Notes under the pieces: model-generated
What the model was told of the DNA's origin: nothing
The model's input: only the letters and a program-made list of their open reading frames with translations
Database searches by the model: none
Program-made: the position numbers and the translations under genes
From: Rhizocola hellebori
GTDB taxonomy: Bacteria > Actinomycetota > Actinomycetes > Mycobacteriales > Micromonosporaceae
NCBI RefSeq assembly: GCF_016862955.1
Contig: NZ_BONY01000089.1
Coordinates: 1-37,215 of the forward strand
Length of the DNA: 37,215 nt
Direction: 5' to 3'
Part shown: positions 8,229-14,781 of the stretch, piece by piece
Layout: each line of letters starts with the position of its first letter
Position numbering within the stretch: the first letter of the stretch is position 1

Positions 8229-8335
8229 GGTCACGAGTGCCAGCAGATAAGCCCCGGCTTGCTGGCCGGCAACCCTCCGCCGCGGTGGGGTGCCCCGGGT
8301 GATGACCGGGCTCCAGGCGCGACGGTCGCGCCGGG
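8229..8335 (+). ncRNA. SAM-IV riboswitch
   Basis: The aptamer matches the SAM-IV class known from Actinomycetales. P1 forms between GGTCA (8229-8233) and TGACC (8303-8307). Between them lie the conserved blocks GAGTGCCAGC, AAGCCCCGGCTTGCTGGC, GGCAACCCTCC, GCGGTGGGGTGCCCCGGGTGA. A further hairpin, GGCGCG/CGCGCC with loop ACGGT, follows at about 8316-8332. There is no T-tract, and the ribosome site GGAGG (8345-8349) is only about a dozen bases beyond, so control of translation is more likely than termination. It should repress the downstream cysteine-desulfurase-like gene when S-adenosylmethionine is plentiful. The class call rests on recalled consensus, not a covariance-model score. Confidence 0.9.
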
Positions 8336-8355
8336 CGCAAGCGCGGAGGTGCTTG

Positions 8356-9600
8356 GTGTCTTCCACCGACCTGTCTTTGCTGGGAATACCTGGCTTTGTC
8401 AATCTCGACTATGCCGCGACCGCACCCTGTCTCAAGGCGGCGGCCGATGCGGTCAATGAGCTTCTTCCCTGGTACGGCTCAATCCATCGCGGCGCAGGAG
8501 CGCTGTCACAGCGGTGCACCCGCGAGTACGAGCAGGCCAGGCAGACCATCGGCGATTTCGTCGGAGCGCGGGCCGAAGACCACGTCATCTTCACCCGCAA
8601 CACCACCGATGCGCTGAACCTGCTGGCCCACTGCCTCCCAAGGGGCACCACCGTGATCACCTTCGGTGGGGAGCACCACGCCAACCTGTTGCCCTGGCAC
8701 TATCCGGTCCGCCTGCCGGTGCCGTCATCGCCGGGCGAGGCGATCCGCTCGCTCGGCCAGGCCCTGGCCGTGAACTTCCAGACCGACGTGCTGGTCAGCG
8801 TGACCGGAGCGAGCAACGTCACAGGCGAGATCTGGCCGATCGCCGAGCTGGCCCAGATCGCGCACCGCCATGGCGCCCGGATAGCCGTCGACGCCGCGCA
8901 ACTGGCGCCGCACGTTCCGATCGACCTGTCCGCTCTGGGAATCGATTACCTGGCCCTGTCCGGCCACAAGCTCTACGCGCCCTTCGGGACCGGGGTGCTT
9001 GTCGGGCGAAGCGACTGGCTTGACGCCGCGGTGCCGCTCACCAAGGGCGGTGGGGCCACGGCCCGGGTGGGCGATGCCACCCATGACGTCCGGTGGGCGA
9101 CCGGCCCGGCCCGGCATGAGGCCGGAACCCCGAATCTGCTTGGCGCCGTTGCCTTGGCGAAGGTCTGCGCGACCCTCGACGCGGCGGACAGGCAGGCGCT
9201 CTTCGACAGGGAGCAACGGCTGCTCGCCCGGCTACGCGAAGGACTGTCCGAAATAGCCGGCCTGGAGGAGCTGCGCATGTTCGGCCGGGATGCCCGGCGG
9301 ATAGGCGTGGTCTCCTTCGCGGTCAAGGGAAGGGACTCGGCCCAGATCGCCGAGATCCTCGGCCAGAAATATCAGATCGGTGTGCGCGATGGGCTTTTCT
9401 GCGCCCATCCGTTGGCCCGCCGGCTGTTGGGCGAGGCAAGTGTGCGGGCCGGGTGGGAAGGCGTTCCCGCGACGGCGTTGCGGGCGAGCATCGGCCTGGG
9501 CACCACCGAGGCCGACGTCGACGCCCTCATTCACGCCCTGGCAGCCGAACTGAACGCACCGCACGATGCGCTTCTTCTGGAGTCAGCCCTGTCGCGCTGA
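8356..9600 (+). CDS. Class V aminotransferase / cysteine desulfurase-like PLP enzyme
   Basis: PLP-dependent class V enzyme (414 aa) of the SufS/selenocysteine-lyase group. Landmarks are VDAAQLAPH (D179, Q182), the PLP lysine in LSGHKLYAPFGTG (K205), GASNVTGEIWPI in the cofactor pocket, and a cysteine in VRDGLFCAHPLARRLL (C349), where SufS-type desulfurases carry the persulfide cysteine. It could release sulfur from cysteine or act on a related sulfur amino acid. The GTG at 8356 follows GGAGG at 8345-8349; in-frame starts further upstream would lie inside the riboswitch. Its last 74 bases are antisense to the end of the FUSC-type gene. The SAM riboswitch places it in methionine/cysteine economy; the exact substrate is open. 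Confidence 0.9.
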   Translation: MSSTDLSLLGIPGFVNLDYAATAPCLKAAADAVNELLPWYGSIHRGAGALSQRCTREYEQARQTIGDFVGARAEDHVIFTRNTTDALNLLAHCLPRGTTVITFGGEHHANLLPWHYPVRLPVPSSPGEAIRSLGQALAVNFQTDVLVSVTGASNVTGEIWPIAELAQIAHRHGARIAVDAAQLAPHVPIDLSALGIDYLALSGHKLYAPFGTGVLVGRSDWLDAAVPLTKGGGATARVGDATHDVRWATGPARHEAGTPNLLGAVALAKVCATLDAADRQALFDREQRLLARLREGLSEIAGLEELRMFGRDARRIGVVSFAVKGRDSAQIAEILGQKYQIGVRDGLFCAHPLARRLLGEASVRAGWEGVPATALRASIGLGTTEADVDALIHALAAELNAPHDALLLESALSR

Positions 9601-10669
9601 TCAGATCGCTTGCGGTGGAACGGATCTGCGCCGCGACTACGCTTCCGGAAAAGCCGAGGCCTTTATGGTAGGCCTCAGCACAGGCGCGCACCGCTTCGAG
9701 CGCGGCCTCTCGCGCCCGTACTGGCTCCGTGCCCTCCGCCAGCTCCCGCTTCAGGTGGGTCACCGATTCCGCGAGCGCGCCGACGGCCACGATCAGGCTT
9801 GGTGGGGTGTGCTCGTCGTCGCTGACCATCGACAACCCGCGCCGCACCAGCACCCGCGTGTTGCGCAGCGCCCGCGCCACATGGTTGTAGGACTCAAGGT
9901 ATTGGGCAAGCGCCCCCCGCTTGCCCCAGCGCAGCGGCGCGACCATCGAGATCTCCCGCCCCGCGTTCAGCGAATCGTTGAAGGCACGCAGTTTCGTCTC
10001 GGCCCCGCGAAGCCCTTCCAGCGCTTCGGTCGCCAGCGCGGAATCCCTGCGCTCCAGCGCTTCTGCCGTCTCCTTGAGCCCTTTCGCCAGCGCCTCCAGC
10101 ACCGGCCCGGCCGCACGTTTCACCACGGTCAACGGATTGAGTGGCAGCAACAGCGCCATCACCGCGACCCCGACCGTTCCGCCCACGACGGCGTCGACGA
10201 ACCGGCTGAAGAAGTAGTCGCTTTGAAACGGAGTCAACGTCGCCACGAGCGTTGCCGAGGTGGCAGCCTGAGTCACCAACGGCCCCGACCCACCAACGAA
10301 CACGGCCAACAGGATGGCCAGCCATACCACCAGCGAGATCTGCCACCACCCGCTGCCGATCGTCACGATCAGCGCTTCCCCGAGCAGAATGCCGACGGCG
10401 TTGCCGACCACAATCTCGAAGGCGCGCCGCAGCCGTTGCCCGATCGACACCGCGAGCACCACCATCGCCGCGACCGGGGCGAAGAAGGGCAGGGTATGAC
10501 CCAGCACATGGTGGGCCACAAACCAGGCCAGCCCCGCCGCGACCGCCGCCTGAACAGCCCACCCCGCGGCGAGCCGCACCCGGTGCACCCGATCGCGCAG
10601 CGTGTCCTTGGAACGCTGAGTGATCACCGTGGACAGCGAACCGCCGACCCGGCCCGGTTCGGCCGTCAT
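9527..10669 (-). CDS. FUSC / aromatic acid exporter family membrane protein
   Basis: A 380-aa protein with about six helices in residues 30-180 (for example AAVAAGLAWFVAHHVLG, FFAPVAAMVVLAVSIG, ISLVVWLAILLAVFVGG) and a helical cytosolic C-terminal half. GQRLRRAFEIVVGNAVGILLGEAL resembles the FUSC/ArAE signature of the aromatic carboxylate efflux and YccS-like group. Substrate unknown. The ATG at 10669 lies seven bases after a minus-strand TACGTT box that interlocks with the promoter of the divergent HD gene. The last 24 residues are encoded opposite the 3' end of the aminotransferase gene (overlap 9527-9600). Confidence 0.85.
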   Translation of the reverse strand: MTAEPGRVGGSLSTVITQRSKDTLRDRVHRVRLAAGWAVQAAVAAGLAWFVAHHVLGHTLPFFAPVAAMVVLAVSIGQRLRRAFEIVVGNAVGILLGEALIVTIGSGWWQISLVVWLAILLAVFVGGSGPLVTQAATSATLVATLTPFQSDYFFSRFVDAVVGGTVGVAVMALLLPLNPLTVVKRAAGPVLEALAKGLKETAEALERRDSALATEALEGLRGAETKLRAFNDSLNAGREISMVAPLRWGKRGALAQYLESYNHVARALRNTRVLVRRGLSMVSDDEHTPPSLIVAVGALAESVTHLKRELAEGTEPVRAREAALEAVRACAEAYHKGLGFSGSVVAAQIRSTASDLISATGLTPEEAHRAVRSVRLPGRE

Positions 10670-10676
10670 AGCGCCA

Positions 10677-10686
10677 AACGTAACCT
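10677..10686. promoter_or_regulatory. Interlocked divergent -10 boxes (FUSC gene / HD gene)
   Basis: Plus-strand TAACCT (10681-10686) lies six bases before the ATG at 10693. Minus-strand TACGTT (10677-10682) lies seven bases before the ATG at 10669. The two boxes share the dinucleotide TA at 10681-10682, so RNA polymerase can open the same DNA in either direction. Confidence 0.5.
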
Positions 10687-10692
10687 TGCGGC

Positions 10693-11307
10693 ATGTCCCT
10701 GGAAGCGCGATTCGTAGACTCGGCCCGCCAGGCGGGCGCCACCGCCACCGATATCGCCTTGCGAGCCGTAGCCGCCGAGCTGACAGCCCGCTGGTCCGAG
10801 CCGCATCGCAGCTACCACAATCCGGCCCACCTGCGGGCCGTGCTTGACGAGGTCTCCCACGATCCCATCGCCGCGCTCGCCGCCTGGGGCCACGACGCCA
10901 TCTACGATCCCCGATCGCCGGCCAACGAGGAGCGCAGCGCCCAGCTGCTTGCCAGCTTGCTCTCCCGCTGCGGCCTGCCCTCCGAGACCATTTTCAAGGC
11001 CTATCACTTGGTACTGATGACAGCCGGCCACGCGCCCGACGACTCCGACCACCGCGGCCAGCTACTCGCCGACGCCGATCTGGCAATCCTCGCCACCCCA
11101 TGGCCCGACTATCAGTCCTATGTAGACGCAGTCCGCGCCGAATACGCTCATGTCCCGCCGGAGTTGTGGCGCATCGGCCGCGCCGCCGTCCTCTCCAACC
11201 TGCTCGAGCTACCGGCCCTGTTCCGCCTGCACCCCGAGCGCGAAGAATCAGCCCGCGCCAACCTCGCCCGAGAACTCGCCACGCTCACAGAAGACCCACC
11301 CGCGTGA
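10693..11307 (+). CDS. HD-superfamily metal-dependent phosphohydrolase
   Basis: A 204-aa protein of the predicted metal-dependent HD phosphohydrolase family (COG4339-like). It has RSYHNPAHL (H42, H46), the HD pair in WGHDAIYDP (H67-D68), NEERSAQLL, and the final aspartate region LLADADLAILATPW followed by YVDAVRAEYAHVPPELWRIGR. The substrate is probably a nucleotide or other phosphate ester; it is not known for this family. The ATG follows a -10 box by six bases with no Shine-Dalgarno. The 3' end overlaps the antisense small lipoprotein gene by 60 bases. Confidence 0.88.
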   Translation: MSLEARFVDSARQAGATATDIALRAVAAELTARWSEPHRSYHNPAHLRAVLDEVSHDPIAALAAWGHDAIYDPRSPANEERSAQLLASLLSRCGLPSETIFKAYHLVLMTAGHAPDDSDHRGQLLADADLAILATPWPDYQSYVDAVRAEYAHVPPELWRIGRAAVLSNLLELPALFRLHPEREESARANLARELATLTEDPPA

Positions 11308-11460
11308 CGGCGCCGCCCCGCTCGGCGTCCCAAAACAGTTCACCACCGACGGACTAGGACTCGGCTCCGGCCCACTCGGGCTAACCCCCGGCCGCGGCAC
11401 CACCCTGTCACAACCCCCCGTGAGCAAAGCCAAGATCACAAATCCCAGCGCCCACCTCAT
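11248..11460 (-). CDS. Small putative lipoprotein
   Basis: A 70-aa protein beginning MRWALGFVILALLTGGC, a short signal peptide with a good lipobox (LTGGC, cysteine 17). The mature part would be about 54 residues: a Pro/Ser-rich linker and then two cysteines (VNCFG and VFCER) that could form a disulfide. I recognise no family. It starts 14 bases after the GNAT stop and so looks like the last gene of the regulator-GNAT operon. Its final 60 bases lie opposite the end of the HD gene. A short antisense ORF could be spurious; the lipobox and operon position argue that it is real. Confidence 0.55.
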   Translation of the reverse strand: MRWALGFVILALLTGGCDRVVPRPGVSPSGPEPSPSPSVVNCFGTPSGAAPSRGWVFCERGEFSGEVGAG

Positions 11461-11474
11461 GACGCGAACCTAGC

Positions 11475-11933
11475 TCAAATCTCCGCCAGCCTGAACATGA
11501 CCTTTCCTCGGTTCTCGGGATATCCCATCCCGCGATAGAAGCCGAGCGCCAGCTGGTTGTCGGCATCGGCGGTCCACTCCACACGGCGGCAGCCGCTCTC
11601 GGTGGCAATCTCGATCAACCGGTTCATCAACAGCGTCGCTACGCCTTTGCGCCTTGCGGCTTCCGAGACGTACAACTCCTTGAGATACAAGGACTGTGTC
11701 AGCCCCACGGCCGGCCAGAGAAACGAATAGGCCGCCATCCCTACCACCCAACCGCTGTCCTTGGCCAGGATGACGTAGGCAGCCGGGTGCTCTCGGAACA
11801 GCATTTCGGTGATCTGCCGCTCTCGTTCATCGACGGGCTCGAACTCGGTACCACCGTAAAACCGGTCGAGCTCCTCCATGAGGTCCGCGATGGCCCGAGC
11901 ATCCCCTCGTTGGGCATCGACTACGACGATCAC
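11475..11933 (-). CDS. GNAT family N-acetyltransferase
   Basis: A single-domain GNAT acetyltransferase (152 aa). The acetyl-CoA loop is in LKELYVSEAARRKGVATLLMNRLIE, and ADNQLALGFYRGMGY is the usual beta6-alpha4 end of the fold. The N-terminal DLMEELDRFYGG is typical of a diamine/antibiotic acetyltransferase subgroup, but the acceptor is unknown. The GTG at 11933 is supported by GGGAGG about ten bases upstream and overlaps the regulator stop as GTGA (11930-11933), which indicates translational coupling. Confidence 0.9.
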   Translation of the reverse strand: MIVVVDAQRGDARAIADLMEELDRFYGGTEFEPVDERERQITEMLFREHPAAYVILAKDSGWVVGMAAYSFLWPAVGLTQSLYLKELYVSEAARRKGVATLLMNRLIEIATESGCRRVEWTADADNQLALGFYRGMGYPENRGKVMFRLAEI

Positions 11934-13225
11934 TTCGGTTCGCCTCCCTTTGACATCAACATGAGTAGATCGCGCAGTTCGCGGGCAGCGGGTGCGACCT
12001 GATGGCGGGTCGGCAGCGATTGCCATATCTCGCGTGCCCGCAGCCAGGCCAGACCGCAGCGCTGCTCCTCGGTCAGGTCGAGCAGGGCACCTGCGGCCGC
12101 CTGCATTGCCTGGTCCAGCTCTCCGTCATAAGCAAGGCACGCGGCGCCGTCCAAGCGGACCAGCGCACGATCGAGGTAGTCACGTTCTGGATAGAGCGTG
12201 AGCGCTTCCCGCTGGGCGGCGAGGGCCAGTTCGGTGTCATTCAGGTGGGTGTAGGTGTTGCCAGCGTGGAAACGCAGTTGCGCCTCGTTATATCCAAAGG
12301 CCGAGGGCATCCGGGCATCCAGATCGAGCACAGCGACAGTTGCCTCCGCCTTATCCAGCGCCACCTTCGCCTCCTGCCTGCGACCCAACACACCATGCAC
12401 CCTGGCCTCAAGTGCTGCCGCGAGCGGTAGACCGACACAGATCATCCGGCCCGCGATCGCCTGGGCGTGGCGCGCCACCGCCACCGCCTCGGCCAGATTG
12501 CCCGCGTAGTAGTGAACGTAGGCCTCTTGAGCGTGCACCCATGAGCGGGTAGCTATGTCTCCCGCTTCATCTGCGGCCACGCGAGCAGTACGGGCCCAAT
12601 TCCGAGCAGCCAATGGCTCATCGAGCTTGATGAGGGTCAGGAACATCAGCCCGGCCATTTGAGCCGCAGTCCGGGTAAGTCGCCTCAGGGCCAACGCTGA
12701 ATGGCGACGCTCCAACAGCCGCTGCAGATCGGCGAAGTCCGTTGCCAGCTCGGCCAACATCAGGGCCGCGGGCCGGAAACGAGTCGCTTGTCCGTGGGTA
12801 TGAACAGTGAGTTCCCACTCGTCCAATCCAGCCTCACTAACATTTCCGATGCTTATGGCGTCGTGAAGCGCTCGGCGTAGAAGCTCGACTGAGTCCAGTG
12901 CCGACTCCCCGGTGAGCTGTGGCCGAGCGTAGGTGATTGTTGGCTCTGCCTCGCCACGCGCTAGTCTCAGCTCCGCCTCGCTCAGCGGCTGGCCAACCAG
13001 CATCTCGAAGGCATAGCCCCAGTGCAGCGCAGCCACCCGCTGCGCCACGGGTCGCGCACTAGCCACCTTTCCCGCCATCCAGCGCGAGAGGTGGCGGGGA
13101 GACAGCGTGACCTTCTCGCCCTGCTCTCTGCCGGTGTGCTCAAACGCGGAGCAGTTCTCCTCGATCGTTCGACGGCTGCGACGAACGAGCTGCTCGAGAA
13201 GCGTTCGCGGCAACGGCCGATCCAT
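11930..13225 (-). CDS. Regulator-like protein with N-terminal HTH-like region and TPR-like helices
   Basis: A 431-aa protein common in streptomycete/Micromonosporaceae-type genomes. The N-terminal 80 residues, with TLSPRHLSRWMAGKV and RPVAQRVAALHWGYAFEMLVG, look like a helix-turn-helix DNA-binding region. The remainder is a series of helix pairs such as AYVHYYAGNLAEAVAVARHA and RFHAGNTYTHLNDTELALAA, resembling tetratricopeptide repeats. It is reminiscent of NsdA-type regulators but I do not claim orthology. The ATG at 13225 is preferred because a TACCGT box lies seven bases upstream; GTG codons at 13234 and 13231 are alternatives. It is divergent from a cluster of small unknown genes that it may regulate. 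Confidence 0.8.
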   Translation of the reverse strand: MDRPLPRTLLEQLVRRSRRTIEENCSAFEHTGREQGEKVTLSPRHLSRWMAGKVASARPVAQRVAALHWGYAFEMLVGQPLSEAELRLARGEAEPTITYARPQLTGESALDSVELLRRALHDAISIGNVSEAGLDEWELTVHTHGQATRFRPAALMLAELATDFADLQRLLERRHSALALRRLTRTAAQMAGLMFLTLIKLDEPLAARNWARTARVAADEAGDIATRSWVHAQEAYVHYYAGNLAEAVAVARHAQAIAGRMICVGLPLAAALEARVHGVLGRRQEAKVALDKAEATVAVLDLDARMPSAFGYNEAQLRFHAGNTYTHLNDTELALAAQREALTLYPERDYLDRALVRLDGAACLAYDGELDQAMQAAAGALLDLTEEQRCGLAWLRAREIWQSLPTRHQVAPAARELRDLLMLMSKGGEPK

Positions 13226-13232
13226 GACCACC

Positions 13233-13238
13233 ACGGTA
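13233..13238 (-). promoter_or_regulatory. -10 box of the regulator gene
   Basis: TACCGT on the minus strand, seven bases before the ATG at 13225; predicts a leaderless transcript. Confidence 0.45.
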
Positions 13239-13340
13239 AAGCGGCATCGTTCGGCGCACGAGAGCCGGGAAGCACATCGGCGGAAAAGTCATCTCAATGT
13301 CATGACTATGTCTCTATATCGGCTGGTGACGGTCGTCGCT

Positions 13341-13562
13341 ATGACCGCCAGCGACCTACAAGAGTGGTGGCGATATCGAAGCGGGATGCCAAGCCTCAAA
13401 CCATTTGGGACCTATTGGCCCGACCGGTTCTCGATATCACCTGAGGCCACCAGCCACGACGGTCACGCCAGGCTCGCACCCACGCATGATGTCACCCGGC
13501 CGGTGGCCTCGCTCAACTCGTCGAATCTCATGCGGCCGGCGCAGGACCGGCCTCGAGGCTGA
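13341..13562 (+). CDS. Hypothetical protein, first of a small-gene cluster
   Basis: A 73-residue frame starting MTASDLQEWWRYRSGMPS, with no family I recognise. Upstream in-frame starts exist at 13326 (GTG) and 13302 (ATG), and no start has a strong ribosome site. The tail is hydrophilic. It is placed head-on to the regulator gene and is followed after 11 bases by the next small gene, so it may be the first member of an operon. Codon third positions are less GC-rich than in the housekeeping genes nearby. Reality of the gene is uncertain. Confidence 0.4.
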   Translation: MTASDLQEWWRYRSGMPSLKPFGTYWPDRFSISPEATSHDGHARLAPTHDVTRPVASLNSSNLMRPAQDRPRG

Positions 13563-13573
13563 TCGGAGCTGCC

Positions 13574-13756
13574 ATGAAACGCCCACAGACGACAACGCCG
13601 TCATGGAACAACTCAACGACCGTCGTACAGGTGCTGCGAGATTCGATGGTGAGGCTCGGATGGGCGACCGAGCCATCGGCAATTCCGTGTAGCGATCGGG
13701 ATTCAGAGCAGTTGCCAAAGCGTCCCTTCGATACAGGCGTGGGGTGGTGGCGATGA
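13574..13756 (+). CDS. Hypothetical small protein
   Basis: A 60-aa protein, MKRPQTTTPSWNNSTTVVQ at the start and GVGWWR at the end, with no recognisable domain, signal peptide or membrane helix. A GGAG ribosome site lies about seven bases before the ATG. The stop overlaps the next start as ATGA (13753-13756), a classic coupling arrangement that supports both genes being translated. Function unknown. Confidence 0.5.
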   Translation: MKRPQTTTPSWNNSTTVVQVLRDSMVRLGWATEPSAIPCSDRDSEQLPKRPFDTGVGWWR

Positions 13757-13965
13757 GTGTGTGGACAACGCGGGCGGACGAACTCGTCAGCTTTGGCGAC
13801 CTCGTGGCGCTCAGCGTCCTCGATCGCTCAGATGCGGTCGGCCGCATTGTGGCGGCGCATGACGAAGGCCTTATCCAATGCGTGCTCGTGCGGGGCAACA
13901 GCGTCAGACCCGGCGAGTTGGTCGAGGTCGAGGAGCATCAACTACTCCTGCGCGTTTTCCGGTAG
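13753..13965 (+). CDS. Hypothetical small beta-rich protein
   Basis: A 70-aa protein starting MSVWTTRADELVSFGDLVAL. The alternation of short hydrophobic strands and turns (AVGRIVAAHDEG, IQCVLVRGNSV, ELVEVEEHQLLLRVFR) suggests a small beta barrel, but I can name no family. The start codon overlaps the preceding stop (ATGA). A GTG at 13744 would add three residues. The next gene begins ten bases after its stop. Confidence 0.6.
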   Translation: MSVWTTRADELVSFGDLVALSVLDRSDAVGRIVAAHDEGLIQCVLVRGNSVRPGELVEVEEHQLLLRVFR

Positions 13966-13975
13966 GGAGTACGGC

Positions 13976-14407
13976 ATGACCGCGCGCCATCTCCGGTTGG
14001 TGGTCTCGAACCAAAGTGCGGCACAGCCCTGCAGCTGCCGGACGTGGAGGCATCTCGATCGAATCACTCGCGACCTGATCATTTGCGACTTCATGCTGTG
14101 GGCGGGCCTACTGCACCAAGTGCACCTCAAGATGATGGCTCGCGGGGAGCACGTGGCTATCGACGAATTGTCGGCGGCCGAATTTTCCAAAACTCGACGT
14201 GTGATGACCGAAATCTGTACATGGGCGGAGTGCGCACGTGTGACCCTGGAGCTGAGGTCTGCCAGTCTTTGGGGATCTGAGGCAGAACAATTGACGCGGT
14301 CTTTTGAGTCGCTGGGCTTTGAACCGGACACGAGCGCTGGCTTGTTCTTCGCACAACGAGCGATGGTCCGGTACCCAGGAAAAGGGCAGGGGCATCACCT
14401 GCCTTGA
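13976..14407 (+). CDS. Hypothetical protein, last of the small-gene cluster
   Basis: A 143-aa mostly helical soluble protein. It opens MTARHLRLVVSNQSAAQ, has a CSC pair near residue 20, then helices such as RITRDLIICDFMLWAGLLHQVHLKMM and KTRRVMTEICTWAECARVTLELR. No family recognised. A GGGAG ribosome site precedes the ATG. It closes a four-gene run transcribed away from the regulator. Base composition is more AT-rich than flanking genes, which suggests acquired or fast-evolving DNA. Confidence 0.62.
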   Translation: MTARHLRLVVSNQSAAQPCSCRTWRHLDRITRDLIICDFMLWAGLLHQVHLKMMARGEHVAIDELSAAEFSKTRRVMTEICTWAECARVTLELRSASLWGSEAEQLTRSFESLGFEPDTSAGLFFAQRAMVRYPGKGQGHHLP

Positions 14408-14450
14408 CGACCGTCTGCCACCAGCTCAAACGCGCTTCGCGCGACGCTCC

Positions 14451-14500
14451 TAACCCACAGTTTTGCGGGAGCATACGCAGGGCCCCGCGAGCGTGGGTTA
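14451..14500. terminator. Inverted repeat between convergent genes, possible bidirectional terminator
   Basis: TAACCCAC (14451-14458) pairs with GTGGGTTA (14493-14500). Inside, GCGGG (14465-14469) can pair with CCCGC near 14484-14488. The right arm contains the stop codon of the DUF4031 gene. Competing pairings also exist (ACGCTC with GAGCGT). There is no long T-run, so the terminator call is tentative. Confidence 0.4.
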
Positions 14501-14758
14501 AGACAGGTGTTTGGGGCGGCGGAGGCCGGATTGTTGGAGGCGGATCGCTATCTCCTTGGTGGTGATCAGGGTGGCCCCGAGCCAGCGCGCTGCGGCGAAG
14601 CGCTCGGCGGGGATGTCGTAGTGGTCTCGGTCGAAGGCGCGTTTGGGGGCGCCTAGCAGTTCCGCGAAGGCGTGGAGCTCCGCGAAGGAGACGTCGCTGA
14701 CCAGGTGAGACCAGAGCCGGCCGTGGGCGGGCCACCTCGGGTGGTCGACGTAGATCAC
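14498..14758 (-). CDS. DUF4031 domain protein
   Basis: An 86-aa protein of the DUF4031 family, recognisable from MIYVDHPRWPAHGRLWSHLVSD, ELHAFAELLGAPKRAFDRDHYDIP and the ending RLQQSGLRR. Function of the family is unknown to me. The start is GTG at 14758, six bases after a minus-strand TAGCGT box, giving a leaderless transcript. The GGAGG just before it is too close to act as a normal ribosome site. It is divergent from the FAD oxidase with only a few bases between them. Confidence 0.85.
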   Translation of the reverse strand: MIYVDHPRWPAHGRLWSHLVSDVSFAELHAFAELLGAPKRAFDRDHYDIPAERFAAARWLGATLITTKEIAIRLQQSGLRRPKHLS

Positions 14759-14764
14759 GCCTCC

Positions 14765-14774
14765 ACGCTAGCGT
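14765..14774. promoter_or_regulatory. Interlocked divergent -10 boxes within a 12-bp palindrome
   Basis: CACGCTAGCGTG (14764-14775) is a perfect palindrome. It contains a plus-strand TAGCGT (14769-14774), seven bases before the GTG at 14782, and a minus-strand TAGCGT (14765-14770), six bases before the GTG at 14758. The boxes share TA at 14769-14770. Confidence 0.55.
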
Positions 14775-14781
14775 GCGAAAG

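Noticed and set aside
14432..14444. CGCGC-TTC-GCGCG mini-hairpin as a terminator
   Set aside because: Short stem without a T-run and common by chance in this GC range.
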